Positions 48,435-58,299 of a stretch of DNA of 64,000 nucleotides are shown piece by piece. This stretch comes from Karalla daura (Eukaryota > Chordata > Actinopteri > Chaetodontiformes > Leiognathidae): the NCBI GenBank assembly GCA_029224185.1, contig CM055207.1, forward strand, positions 16,584,544 through 16,648,543. Reading direction: 5' to 3'. Each line of letters starts with the position of its first letter. The first letter of the stretch is position 1. Made by a program: the position numbers and the translations under genes. The notes beneath the pieces were generated by a model that made no database searches, was not told the origin of the DNA, and saw only the letters and a list, made by a program, of their open reading frames with translations.

Positions 48435-49704
48435 CTGCGGGAAGGGGGGGGGCGGGCGCCCACACAAACGCATGACCGACCCGCTCCAATAAAAAGGTGC
48501 CACCTGGGGCTGAAACCACGCCGGCGGCTCGCTACGATTACCGTGAAATTTCTTGTCCAGGATCATCTGCGACAGCTTCCTCTCCACGTCTCCCTGCGGG
48601 GGCGAAAGGGTAGAATCGTGAAACGTGGTGGGGGTCGTGGAGGTTGGCAATGACCAACCGAACGCGTCATGTGTTGAAACTACGCACCTTCGACAGCTTG
48701 ATTAACCCCGATATGTGCTCAATCTGAAAGCAGAGGGGAGAGGACAGACGCGCTCGTGAGTTCATGGACACGTCACTGGACATAAAACCCTCTATGTCCA
48801 CGTGCGTCCGGGCCGGACCTGTACTCTGGAGAACGGCTCGATGACCCGGATGAGGTTCTGTTCCAGCAGGTTGTCGTACAGCTTGGCCAGGTGGGTGTTG
48901 ATGATGGGGTCGTCCCTCAGCTCCGCTCTGTACTCCGTCAGGGCCTGGAGCGAGCACAGCGTTCGGCTTTAAAGAGATCGGGGGGGGGGGGGGATTTGTG
49001 CGAGATCCGCGGCAGGGCCGTCTGCAGGGAGATGTGACGGCACTAAGAGGGGGATTCTTACCTTTTCAAAGTCTGCTAACGATCTGTTCTTGCTGGCCTG
49101 GGCCACGCATTTCAGCGCGTCTGTCTGCAGGAATAAGGGGATCAGAGAGCACGGGGGGGGGGGGGTGTCAGCAAACGGCCGGGAGTGTTTACCTGCCCAA
49201 AACACGGCTTACGGGCGGACCGCAGCGATACTTGCCTGTCTGCCCGCGTACCGCAGGGCCAGTTTACCGCTGATGAGGGCTTGAACCTCCTCGGGTCTGC
49301 AAGAAAAGAAAACAAAGGAATCTGTGAGAAAGTCAGAGTGGTGGAGGGGGGGGGGGGGGTGGGGGGTACTATGTTGACAAAACTGCGAAGCGAAATGCAG
49401 CTTCCGACGCTTTCCACTCACGAGTTGAGGACGATTTTGCACAGGAGCATGTACTTGAGCGCCGTGATGGCTCGGGGGCTGTCGATGGAGTCGTAGCCCT
49501 CGAAGGCCTCGAAGAAGTAGGAGTAGGCCGTCTTCCAGTCCTTCTCCTCGGCCGCGTGGATGATCCCTGCAACGCGAGAGGTGAGACGTGAAACGCCGAC
49601 CAAGAGCAGAGAGTCTGAGGAGACTGAACGCCGCTAGGTCACGTGTTTGACAACAAACAAGTCATTAGAGAGAGAGAGAGAGACAAAGAGACAGAGAGAG
49701 AGAC

Positions 49705-49747
<43 letters not shown>

Positions 49748-49912
49748 GAGACAGAGAGAGACAGAGAGACAGAGAGAGAGAGACAGAGAGGGAGATGGAG
49801 AGGGAGACAGAGAGGGAGACAGAGAGGGAGACAGGGAGACAGAGAGAAAGACAGAGAGAGAGAGACAGAGAGAGACAGAGAGAGAGACAGAGAGAGAGAC
49901 AGAGAGAAAGAC

Positions 49913-49944
<32 letters not shown>

Positions 49945-51059
49945 ACAGAGAGAGAGACAGAGAGGGAGACAGAGAGGGAGACAGAGAGAGAGACAGAGAG
50001 AGACAGAGAGGGAGACAGAGAGGGAGACAGAGAGGGAGACAGAGCGGGAGACAGAGCGGGAGACAGAGCGGGAGACAGAGAGAGAGAGAGAGAGGAAGTC
50101 CAGCCGTATGGTAAGTATGGCGCCCCCTAGCAGAGGAGCTAAAAGAACATTCCTTTTTTTTTTTTAAATACTTTGATTTCCCACATTTCATGGGCTTTCT
50201 AAAGCCTTCAAACTTTAGCTCAGACGACCGACACACGTATTGTAATTTGGCCTTAAAGTACGAACCGCTTTTATACAAACAAGAGGACTAGCAAAACGTC
50301 AGTAAACCTGAGAAGGCGTGTCCAGGTGGGTTCAGCGCGCCTGGACTGCACACGGCGTGATAGGCGGCTATAAAAGGCTGCGCCCCCGACCAGGAGAGTG
50401 GCTCGGAGCCTCCGTCCCTCCACTGTACGACCAACTCCATAAACCGCCTTTACGGCTGGTATTTTGACCTGATAGAACGGTCCAGTGTCTAGCTAGCTTC
50501 CCTGCTGCGGCTGCGGGTGGCGGGGTGTTGGCTGCCTGACCTGACTGCATGTCCAGCGCCGCCTGGAGCTTGGGGGGACAGTAGATGGCGTTGGCGGTGG
50601 TCCTGGCCGAGGTGAGGGCGGCGCGGGCCTTGGGCAGGTTGCTCAGGGCGTGGTACGTCTTGCTCTCCAGCAGCTGCACCTCCACCAGCAGGGCCTTGTC
50701 GTCCATCTTTTTCAGCTCCTGGAGCAACTGGGAACCTGGGAGGAGGAGGAGGAGGAGGAGGAGGAGGAGGAGGAGGAGGAGGAGGAGGAGGGAAAATGTG
50801 ATGCAAATCACGTGTGGCCGCTCTCTGACCCGTCTTCACAAATGGGGCTCTTGGCGGGAACCCGCCTCTGTGTGGAGTCTCGGCGAAAAGAGAGAGAAAG
50901 GGGGACTCGTCCCGGCACTCACCAAGCGCCAAGGCCTCCTGGTACCGTTTGGTGTCAAAGTAGAGCGAGATCAGCCGCGCCTGAAACGAGAAGCGGGGTG
51001 CGATTAGAGAAGCCAAACGGCAGGCGTGCCGGCCTCTCGCCTTGGTGGAGCGCTCCCTT

Positions 51060-51090
<31 letters not shown>

Positions 51091-53870
51091 GGGGGGGGGG
51101 GGGGGGGGTAAAGCACCGTCCTGAAAACGCTGGGACCACGGAGACACTCTCCGTCTCGCCGCTTTCGCACGTTCGCTTCGTTAAACCCTCGCCGTTTCTC
51201 ACTACGGCGTCAATCTTTGTCCTATTGTGCGCAGCTTGTTCGCAGACTTTGAGAAGGCGGGGGAAAAAAGGCAGAAAAACAGGCCACAGGATTCCTGTTT
51301 TTAAGGCCGGGCGCTTCTCACAGGCTGAGGGGGCCGGTGAGCAGCCAGACCCCAGAACCCCCCCACCACACCACCACACACACACACTGGGGGCAGAAGA
51401 TTCGCCCCCGTCAAAGTCTCAGGCTTTGGCTTCGCCTCGCATCGGACGCGGTGTCGGATGACCTGAGCCGCCAAATGAAAGAGTCCCGCGCGGCGAGTCG
51501 GAGCAGCGCGGCTCTGGGGGACATTCGTCACGAAACGAGATGAGATGAGATGAGCGATGAAGGCGTCGAGGGCTGCGTCGGCGCCCGGGGCGATGGGGGT
51601 GTGCGAGAGGTGTTCCATTAAACACCGAAGGACCCAAAAGCTCTGCCTGATGCGGCTGTGCCCCTCAACGGGAAATCAGGAATCAAATTGAAATGGTAGA
51701 GACTGTTGACCCGATACACCTGTGCTGCTCTTATTGTGAAGGTGACTCAAACTTAACCGTGGCAGACCTTCACAAGGCGCAATACAATAGGAACTGGCAT
51801 TAACTATCAAAATAAAAGCCCGCTTGCCAACATAAAGGTATGGGACAGCGTAAGACCCCTTTACCCATAACATCCTGGAATATCGGCTCATTTAGCAGTA
51901 TCTCCATCAATCCATTACCCTGACTGTGTATAAGAAAGAGATAATTGATATTGAGCAGAACAGAGTTCAGCTTATTGGTGTGACCCTCTGAATCAGCCCG
52001 GGGCCCTCGTGTGGCCCTCGTGTGGTCAATTGCTCAGCCCTGGTCTAGAAGCCGGTCCAACGACCTTGAATAGCCGATAGATTTGGCCTTCAGAGGGCAG
52101 AGGCTTCACCGTGGGACCTCTGGTGGCACCCAGGACAGGACATAGTTCCAGAGGTCCTCACCTCCAGAGCCTGTCGTAGGAAGGTCCTCTTCTCCGCCTT
52201 GGCCCACTCGATGCACTCCAGACACAGCTCCACCTCCTGGCCCGTGGCCGCCTCCATGTCCAGGAAGAGGTCGAGCAGGGAGCGGACCAGCCGGGCTGCC
52301 TTGGCCTTGCTGATGGAGATCAGGAAAGGCCTCACAAATTTCAGCAGACCTCCCAGTTCTACACGGAGAGAGGAAGAGACGGTGAGCCGGGGAACCGGTC
52401 GCGCAGGTTAGGGGGATCTCCGTTTACGTTTGAGGTGAATTACCTGCAGCCTGTCCGGTCTTGGCCAGGAGCGTCCCCAGCTCCAGGATGCTCTGTTCTT
52501 TGACCCTGACAGCTTCCTCATCGTTCTCTTGGACATCTCTCCTGACTGGGGGGGAAAAAAAAAACAGCGAAAAGTGAGACATTCACGCCGCTTAAATTAC
52601 ACTCTCGACTCTTATATTTTCCTTCGCCATCGTGACAAATCTCCTTAACCCCGTCTCGGAATTAGTCACTCCCGGCCCCACACACCCACCCATCCACGAC
52701 ACCATGGGACGCTACAGATCACTATACAGTGAGGTCAGAGGTGATGTCCTTGAATAGCTCTGCTCTGACAACAGCTCGACCCCTGAAAAAAACAATCCTA
52801 TCAAGGCCAAAAACAAAAAAAAGACCAATTATATCCTCATGACATGCACATTTGGTCTGCAATAAACAACTGTTGCTCACTCTTTCACACAGTGTGGGAA
52901 TTTTTGGGACAATACACACAATTGGTAGGCATTATGCATTTGCATCGCCGCCATCCCTAATGGATATTTTGCCCCATACCCTTGTCAAAGGTGGGCTTTT
53001 ACAGCTGACGATGATGTATCCTAGAACCTGATTTCAGAACCTCCCCAAAGTAACGGTAGCGTTTGTATTCATCCATTTATCCATCACCGCTAATTACCGT
53101 ATCAAACACTGCTCAATTAATCCACTCGTGAAAACAAATCACGGTGCTACGTTCCAGCTGTGGTGCGTGTGCGATCGGTAAACAGTGAAGCCGGAGTAGT
53201 TTGACAGCTAGTGGCTATAGTGACAATGCAGTTTGAGGTCAGGGACGCCGTGAGGATTGTCACTATTTACAGCCCTCACCGGTAACATTGGACCGGCGGC
53301 AGCGGAGCACGACCGACCCCCGAGCCGTCAATCGGACGTGTCCCACCGGTAACTAAAAGCTGGTCGCCCTGGGATCGCTGTCAGGGGGCTGATAGCACTC
53401 TGTTGATGGGAGTCCACGGAACGGTTCGGACAACAAGCTAATGACGTTAGCTAGCACAGCCGCCCCGCTAACTAGTCAGTCCGATACGCGGCCGGTGTAA
53501 CCGAGCGTGGAAACACCGAAACTGGACTATTACGTGACGAACGTGTAGCGTTAAGGGCAACTGGCACACATTTGTCAGCCGGGCCTGGCGTTAGCCACGC
53601 TGCTAACAGGCTAGGTGGCTAACGGCGCTAGCGGCGCTAGCAGCGGTTCAGCAGTGAGTCAGCACCGCACACCGGCTCCGGCTAACGCCGCCGCTAGCCC
53701 GCAGGCTCGGCTCCCCCCGCGCCCCGCCGAAACGGAGCGCCGCGGCGGCTCGGCGCACCGCGTCCGGCCCAGCACCCACCTATCGAGTGGAGGATGTCGA
53801 TGGAGGCGTCGCGGTCCGTGCTGATGAGAGACTGGGCTCTCTGGAACTCAACCACTGCTGCAGCCGCCAT
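48292..53870 (-). CDS. psmd11: 26S proteasome non-ATPase subunit 11 (Rpn6), complete in twelve exons
   Basis: Rpn6 is a PCI-domain lid subunit that clamps the regulatory particle to the 20S core. Exons on minus: 53780-53870, 52444-52545, 52162-52358, 50923-50980, 50541-50735, 49422-49566, 49236-49296, 49062-49124, 48819-48944, 48688-48723, 48542-48593 and 48292-48434. They sum to 1,269 nt, 422 residues plus TAG, the same length as human PSMD11, with every junction in phase. It starts MAAAAVVEFQRAQSLISTDR and ends MSKVVDSLYNKAKKLT. The alpha-solenoid repeats fill the first two-thirds and the PCI winged helix the C-terminal third (IEHISGLIKLSK, VERKLSQMILDKKFHG). One intron is GC-AG. Teleosts may have psmd11a and psmd11b; which one this is was not resolved. 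Confidence 0.97.
48542..48593 (-). CDS. psmd11: psmd11 exon 11
   Basis: GDVERKLSQMILDKKFH plus one base of Gly; part of the PCI winged helix. Confidence 0.95.
48688..48723 (-). CDS. psmd11: psmd11 exon 10
   Basis: 36-nt micro-exon, IEHISGLIKLSK. Confidence 0.95.
48819..48944 (-). CDS. psmd11: psmd11 exon 9
   Basis: 126 nt: ALTEYRAELRDDPIINTHLA, KLYDNLLEQNLIRVIEPFSR, VQ. Confidence 0.95.
49062..49124 (-). CDS. psmd11: psmd11 exon 8
   Basis: 63 nt: TDALKCVAQASKNRSLADFE K. It is preceded by the GC-AG intron. Confidence 0.95.
49236..49296 (-). CDS. psmd11: psmd11 exon 7, with non-canonical GC donor
   Basis: PEEVQALISGKLALRYAGRQ, then donor CAG|GCAAGT, the classic strong GC-AG consensus. The next exon is in phase, so the GC is the real splice site or a T-to-C change. 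Confidence 0.94.
49422..49566 (-). CDS. psmd11: psmd11 exon 6
   Basis: IIHAAEEKDWKTAYSYFFEA, FEGYDSIDSPRAITALKYML, LCKIVLN with split codons at both ends. Confidence 0.95.
49665..50094. repeat. 430-bp GACAGAGA compound repeat
   Basis: Plus-strand GA array with 8-12 bp higher-order units (GACAGAGAGG, GACAGAGCGG) in psmd11 intron 5; CT in the psmd11 sense. Confidence 0.95.
50541..50735 (-). CDS. psmd11: psmd11 exon 5
   Basis: SQLLQELKKMDDKALLVEVQ, LLESKTYHALSNLPKARAAL, TSARTTANAIYCPPKLQAAL, DMQS. 195 nt. Confidence 0.95.
50740..50791. repeat. (GGA)n microsatellite
   Basis: GGA run a few bases upstream (minus sense) of the psmd11 exon 5 acceptor. Confidence 0.95.
50923..50980 (-). CDS. psmd11: psmd11 exon 4
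   Basis: ARLISLYFDTKRYQEALAL plus one base of Gly; 58 nt, GTGAGT donor. Confidence 0.95.
51059..51110. repeat. (GT)n followed by a G run
   Basis: GT tract then about 20 G in psmd11 intron 3. Confidence 0.9.
51700..52043. mobile_element. probable hAT-type non-autonomous element relic
   Basis: The right edge reads TCAATTGCTCAGCCCTG, the reverse of a CAGGGCTGAGCAATTGA terminal repeat, followed by GTCTAGAA. The interior contains ATATTGAGCAGAACAGAG and CTTATTGGTGTGACCCTCTG, typical of a fish hAT repeat. The left edge was not found. Lies in psmd11 intron 3. Confidence 0.45.
52162..52358 (-). CDS. psmd11: psmd11 exon 3
   Basis: (E)LGGLLKFVRPFLISISKAK, AARLVRSLLDLFLDMEAATG, QEVELCLECIEWAKAEKRTF, LRQALE. 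197 nt. Confidence 0.96.
52444..52545 (-). CDS. psmd11: psmd11 exon 2
   Basis: RRDVQENDEEAVRVKEQSIL, ELGTLLAKTGQAA. 102 nt with split codons at both ends. Confidence 0.96.
52546..53779 (-). other. psmd11: psmd11 intron 1 with CpG-rich 5' part
   Basis: 1.2 kb. The 5' half (53250-53779) is CpG-rich and carries about ten GCTAGC/GCTAAC/TTAGC motifs between 53438 and 53700. The 3' half is AT-rich and featureless. Confidence 0.7.
53780..53870 (-). CDS. psmd11: psmd11 exon 1 (start)
   Basis: MAAAAVVEFQRAQSLISTDR, DASIDILHSI, donor GTGGGT. The start matches the family N terminus. Confidence 0.96.
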
Positions 53871-53985
53871 CTTCCTGATTCAAAATGCTGCTTGAATGAA
53901 ACCTACGTGCGCGAGCGACGCTCCGTCAGTGTCCGTGACGTCACCCTGCGGCCGGCCTGCGTGCATGCTGGGAAATGTCGTTCTC
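53871..53985 (-). promoter_or_regulatory. psmd11: psmd11 core promoter
   Basis: Within 115 bp of the ATG lie a perfect palindromic CRE TGACGTCA (53936-53943) and, on the minus strand, CGACATTTCCCAGCATGC (53963-53980), which fits the ZNF143/Staf motif. Both are common in housekeeping promoters. Confidence 0.55.
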
Positions 53986-55700
53986 AGCGCTGTTTATTCC
54001 GCCTACCAATCATTAGGTCTCCTACTTGAATTAGCTTCATTACAAAGCTAATTTCATACGGAAGCCTGGAACAGCGACGTATTCATTTTTCTCTGCCTTT
54101 TACTGATGATAACTAGTTATATTTTGTGATGTTGACATAATAAAGTTGGTTTTCTCATCATAATGAGTTCTGCTGTTCTGTGTTCTGTGTTATCTCAGGG
54201 CAAAGTCACTTTTCTGACGATAACACATACATTTATTTTGTGTGGAAGAAAACAGCATGAAAATGAAAACAACTAGTGGCCACTCATGTTTTTTTTTTAA
54301 AACAACAACAGATGCAAATAAATAGAGAAGAAAACTTCATATGACTATAATAACAGTACTGGTTTTATTTATACAGGACTAAACTTCACAAATTGCACCA
54401 CTGCACAAAATCAATAAGATCAAGCAATAAAACCCTGACAAAAATTAATAAATATGGTACAATAAAAGCACAGAGCAATAGAGCCATGGAACAGAGAATA
54501 CTGCTAATAATAATCAACTAGATAAAAAGTAAGGAAACATCGTCTGCCACTGCCACCAACAAAAACAAACACAACATCAACAGGCAACAAGGCGCTGATC
54601 ATACTAGTGTCCCATGCTGCTTTTAAAAATCCTGTACCCTATCAGGACCCATGGACCCTGAATTGAACTCGAAGCCAATGTGTGTAATCCAGCTTGATTT
54701 AGTCAGCAACATGGCAGCAGCCTAAGAATAGCCTTTTATATACAGTCTATGAGGATAACAGTGAAACAAGGTTAAACATTTTTGATTTGATTTTCAAAAG
54801 ACAGAAATTAATCAGTCTGATTGTGCTTACTCGAGATTTATAATTTAAGGATATTTACTGTAATAGCCTTTCATGAGTCAGTGTAATTGGTTTTATGTGT
54901 ACAGTACCTTTTTAAAACAACAACCATTGATCATAGTCTGCCAGCATCCCGGAGAAAAAGGATAAGAGGAGCAATTCTTGAAAACAGGTAAATACAGTAA
55001 AACATATCAGGACAATAAAAGCAAGATAAAAATACATAATAAAAAGTGAACAACATCAGATGGTGGATTTATCTGACTCTGTCATACCTGGTTGACCACA
55101 GGGTCAGCATGGTCATTTCAGTTTCTAGGCATGACTAGGGAAGTCAATCTCAAATCAGTCATGTAGTCTTCAACAAGATATGTTAAATCTATGTGTTAAC
55201 ACAGATAAAGCTGCATCATGTGGCAACAGACCGCTGCACAATTTAAGAAAATAGGTTACAAAGAGTAATTTAAATTGTATAGATAGACAGACAGTCAGTC
55301 AGACAGACAGACACACAGCTATACACAGTAGAGAGAAGATAGTTAAAACTGGTGTGCAAAATGGTGGAAGGTATATGCACAGATAGCAGTTGTATGAATT
55401 AAGCAACATCTTATATTTACCTTATCTTATCTTATCTTATCTTATCTTATCTTATCTTATCTTATCTTATCTTATCTTACCCTAATAATAGTCCCGCTGA
55501 AGTCTGGAGTGAGTGAGAGCTTGGATCCACTGTATAGCTTTGCACTTATGGTCTTACGGAAAATTCCACTATTGTATCTTTGTTATTATTATATCATATT
55601 CATATTGAACAAAACAGTAATATCTGCTCCAATGGAACACGATACAGGCAGTCCTCAGTCGGGGAGCACGGAGATACAGTACGACGGAGCGGCTGAGACA
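53986..55700. other. psmd11-cdk5r1 divergent intergenic region
   Basis: AT-rich, repeat-poor DNA with no recognised gene. It includes a GACA-type patch (about 55281-55316) and the TTATC array. Confidence 0.6.
55421..55479 (+). repeat. (CTTAT)n pentanucleotide array
   Basis: About 12 perfect CTTAT units. Fish LINE-type elements often end in this repeat, and a degenerate copy lies at 57430-57560. Confidence 0.95.
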
Positions 55701-56388
55701 CAGTGAAGAGCCATGTGGAGATAATGCAACACAGATGTCCTCCACTGATAGAGGCCTGCTCGGAGAAACACTGCCTCCCCATGCGCGCCTCCTTCCTCTC
55801 CATACATGCCGTCAGGTTCAGCAGGTTCATATGCGTTCGCATATGTGTGCGCCTCCTGTGCGCGGCTCCATAGGCGGAGTTTCCCGGCAGAGACAACGCG
55901 GCAGCGGCGACGCGGCAGCGCGACGCGCACGGAGCGCGGCGGTGACGCGCACGGAGCGCAGCGCAGCGCGGCGCGGCGCGGCGCGGCGACACCGCCTTTG
56001 CGTCAGACGCGTGCGCGTACAGTCAACGGCACAGCGCACAGCGCGCAGCGCACATCACAACACAGCATCCGCATCTAGGAGGACCAGGAGCACATCTCCA
56101 TCACTGCATCCATTCCACAACAGCCGCCCATCCTCTGCGCACCGCGGGCGCCTCCATCCGCATCTTCTTTCTACCGCGCTGCGCCTTTATTTATTTATTC
56201 TTCTTTTTTTTCTCCTCGTCCCAGCGCATCAGCAAGGATTATTTTTCTTTGTTGCACTGAAATTCCATTCCGACATGGTTTTGTGATTTGGGTCGCACCT
56301 CGTGAGGACGGGAAAAAAAACAAGCTCAAGACTGGGAGCATCATCGTCGTCACCGCACGGTTTTTATTCCCATCCAGCAGGAAAACTG
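55700..56388 (+). promoter_or_regulatory. cdk5r1: cdk5r1 promoter and 5' non-coding exon (probable)
   Basis: A CpG- and GCGC-rich block (55860-56050, with a GACGCGCACGGAGCGC unit repeated twice) leads into sequence ending in donor CTG|GTGAGT at 56388. A matching acceptor TTCTGCTTCCAG at 58107 sits 193 bp before the ATG. This predicts a non-coding first exon; no transcript proof. Confidence 0.45.
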
Positions 56389-58107
56389 GTGAGTTTGCTG
56401 TGATTTTTCGGATCATATTTTTGGGACCAAAAGGAAAACGCAAGAGATGCGCATCTCTATTTGAGCATTTGTATCAATAAATGAGAGATTTCAGGGTATA
56501 TGCGGCGGTGATATTGCGAGGTATATGGTGGGATGACGGGAATCATCTCCTCGCTGTAGCCGCCGCCTATCGGAGGCGCAGCTTCAGCACCGCGGAGAGC
56601 ACCAGCCGCATCCTCGCTGCTCAGGCCGAGGGAGGGGGGCCATGGAAAGAAGGGATTTACCCCCCAATGAGGGATGGAGCCGCTCTGACAGCGCTGCGCC
56701 ACCTGAGAAAGCCGCAGCGCACACTGCGGCCCGGCTGAGATAAGAGGGATGGAGGAACCATAGGAGCTCCGTCCCTATGTGACGGGAGCTACACAGCTCG
56801 ACCTTCAGCTCAGAGCAGCTCGATGCCTCTGTGCAACAGCCGCGACCTTCACCTGTTATCGAGGTGTTTACGTCGGCGTCTTCCATCTTACCGATGGAGA
56901 GGGTACGGGGAGGGAGGGTGGGAGGCTCACCCGTCGGCCATTGCGCGTTATATATCGATCTGATCATGATATTAATGGACAGGGCACCGAGGATAGATTT
57001 CCAGGCGAGCACGAAGCAGGATTCGACTGAGCTGTTGATGCTGTTGTTGTTGTTGTCCTGCGATGATCTGCTGCAGAGCCAAACATGTCACTGGTTCAAT
57101 GGGACTGTGCCATGCCCCGTTATTTGTATTCTCAATATCAGTTTGTTCAAGATTTTTATTATGTTTCAGCCTACACATCACATAGTGAGAATATGTTGTT
57201 TTTTTTTTTACACAATTCATCTACTTTTATTCATCTGTTTTATGCTCTTTATTGCTCACTGTTGCTCACTGTTGCTCTCCTACATTTGCATTAAGTCATT
57301 TAGCATCTTATAAGCAATGGAAGAGGAGAAAACATTGAGGCTAAATCACAAATATCACAAATACTGCTCTGCATTCGGCATTCATCTTGTGTGTTGTAAT
57401 AATAAAAATGTCCTTTTCTGTGGGACAAATAAAGGTTAATCTTATCTTACCTCACCATATCTCATTTCAACATATCTTATTTTATCTCATCTCATTTCAG
57501 CTTATCCTATCTTTTCTCATGTTATCTCATTTCATCTTATCTCCTCACATCTTAATAGTGATGAGGATCGTCCAGCTCATCTCTGTGATCACCTGCAGTG
57601 GGGAGGGCTCCATCATGACTGAATGGATTGCTATCAGCAGGGGCTGATCCATTCCAGCACTTACTGAGTCCAATCAATGCTGCTAATAAGCCTGAGCACA
57701 GAGAGAGGAGAAAATGACCTAGGTCTAGAGTGTTCATGGCTGTGAGACGAGGACCTAGGCCATTTTCTCCCTATAAAATGAGAGATGCATGTGTGAAAGC
57801 TAGATGGCTTTTACTTTGAAATGATTCATAGAGAAATTATGAAGTCATGGTGCAGCTCTCATGGCTTCTGTTTCAGTTTCTAGGTGGAAGTAAAACCCAA
57901 TTAATCAACGAGTCAAAACATGAGTTTCTCTTGGAAGCTTTTATATTTCATGTAGGCAAGGATTTTGCCTTAAATAGAGTGTACATAAGGTGTACGCATG
58001 GCTGAACCAAGGTTTGTGTGCCATTTGTGAGTCTCAGTGGGTAATCTTTGGGTAAGTGATCCCTCAGCAGATATCCTCCCCTGATTATTGATCTGTTCTG
58101 CTTCCAG
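56389..58107 (+). other. cdk5r1: cdk5r1 5' UTR intron (probable)
   Basis: Bounded by GTGAGT and TTCCAG. Contains a LINE-type 3' tail with degenerate TTATC repeats (57390-57560). No coding sequence recognised. Confidence 0.4.
57390..57560 (+). mobile_element. LINE-type 3' tail relic with degenerate TTATC repeat
   Basis: CTGTGGGACAAATAAAGG followed by TTAATCTTATCTTACC and many CATCT/TTATC variants, a common ending of fish non-LTR elements. The body is not recognisable. Confidence 0.55.
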
Positions 58108-58299
58108 CAGAGGCCATCTGCCAGAAAGAGGCTGTAACAGCTGACCACTGTCCGCTCTCCAGGGTGATTCCTCCCCGGCTGTAGATGCCCAGAGGCGGCC
58201 TGTAGCCCGGGACCCCCAGCTCCCAGCAGCTTCCAGCCTTCCACACCCCCAGGACTCCTCCCTCTCCATCCTCCCCGCATCCCGGCATCGCCTGTCACC

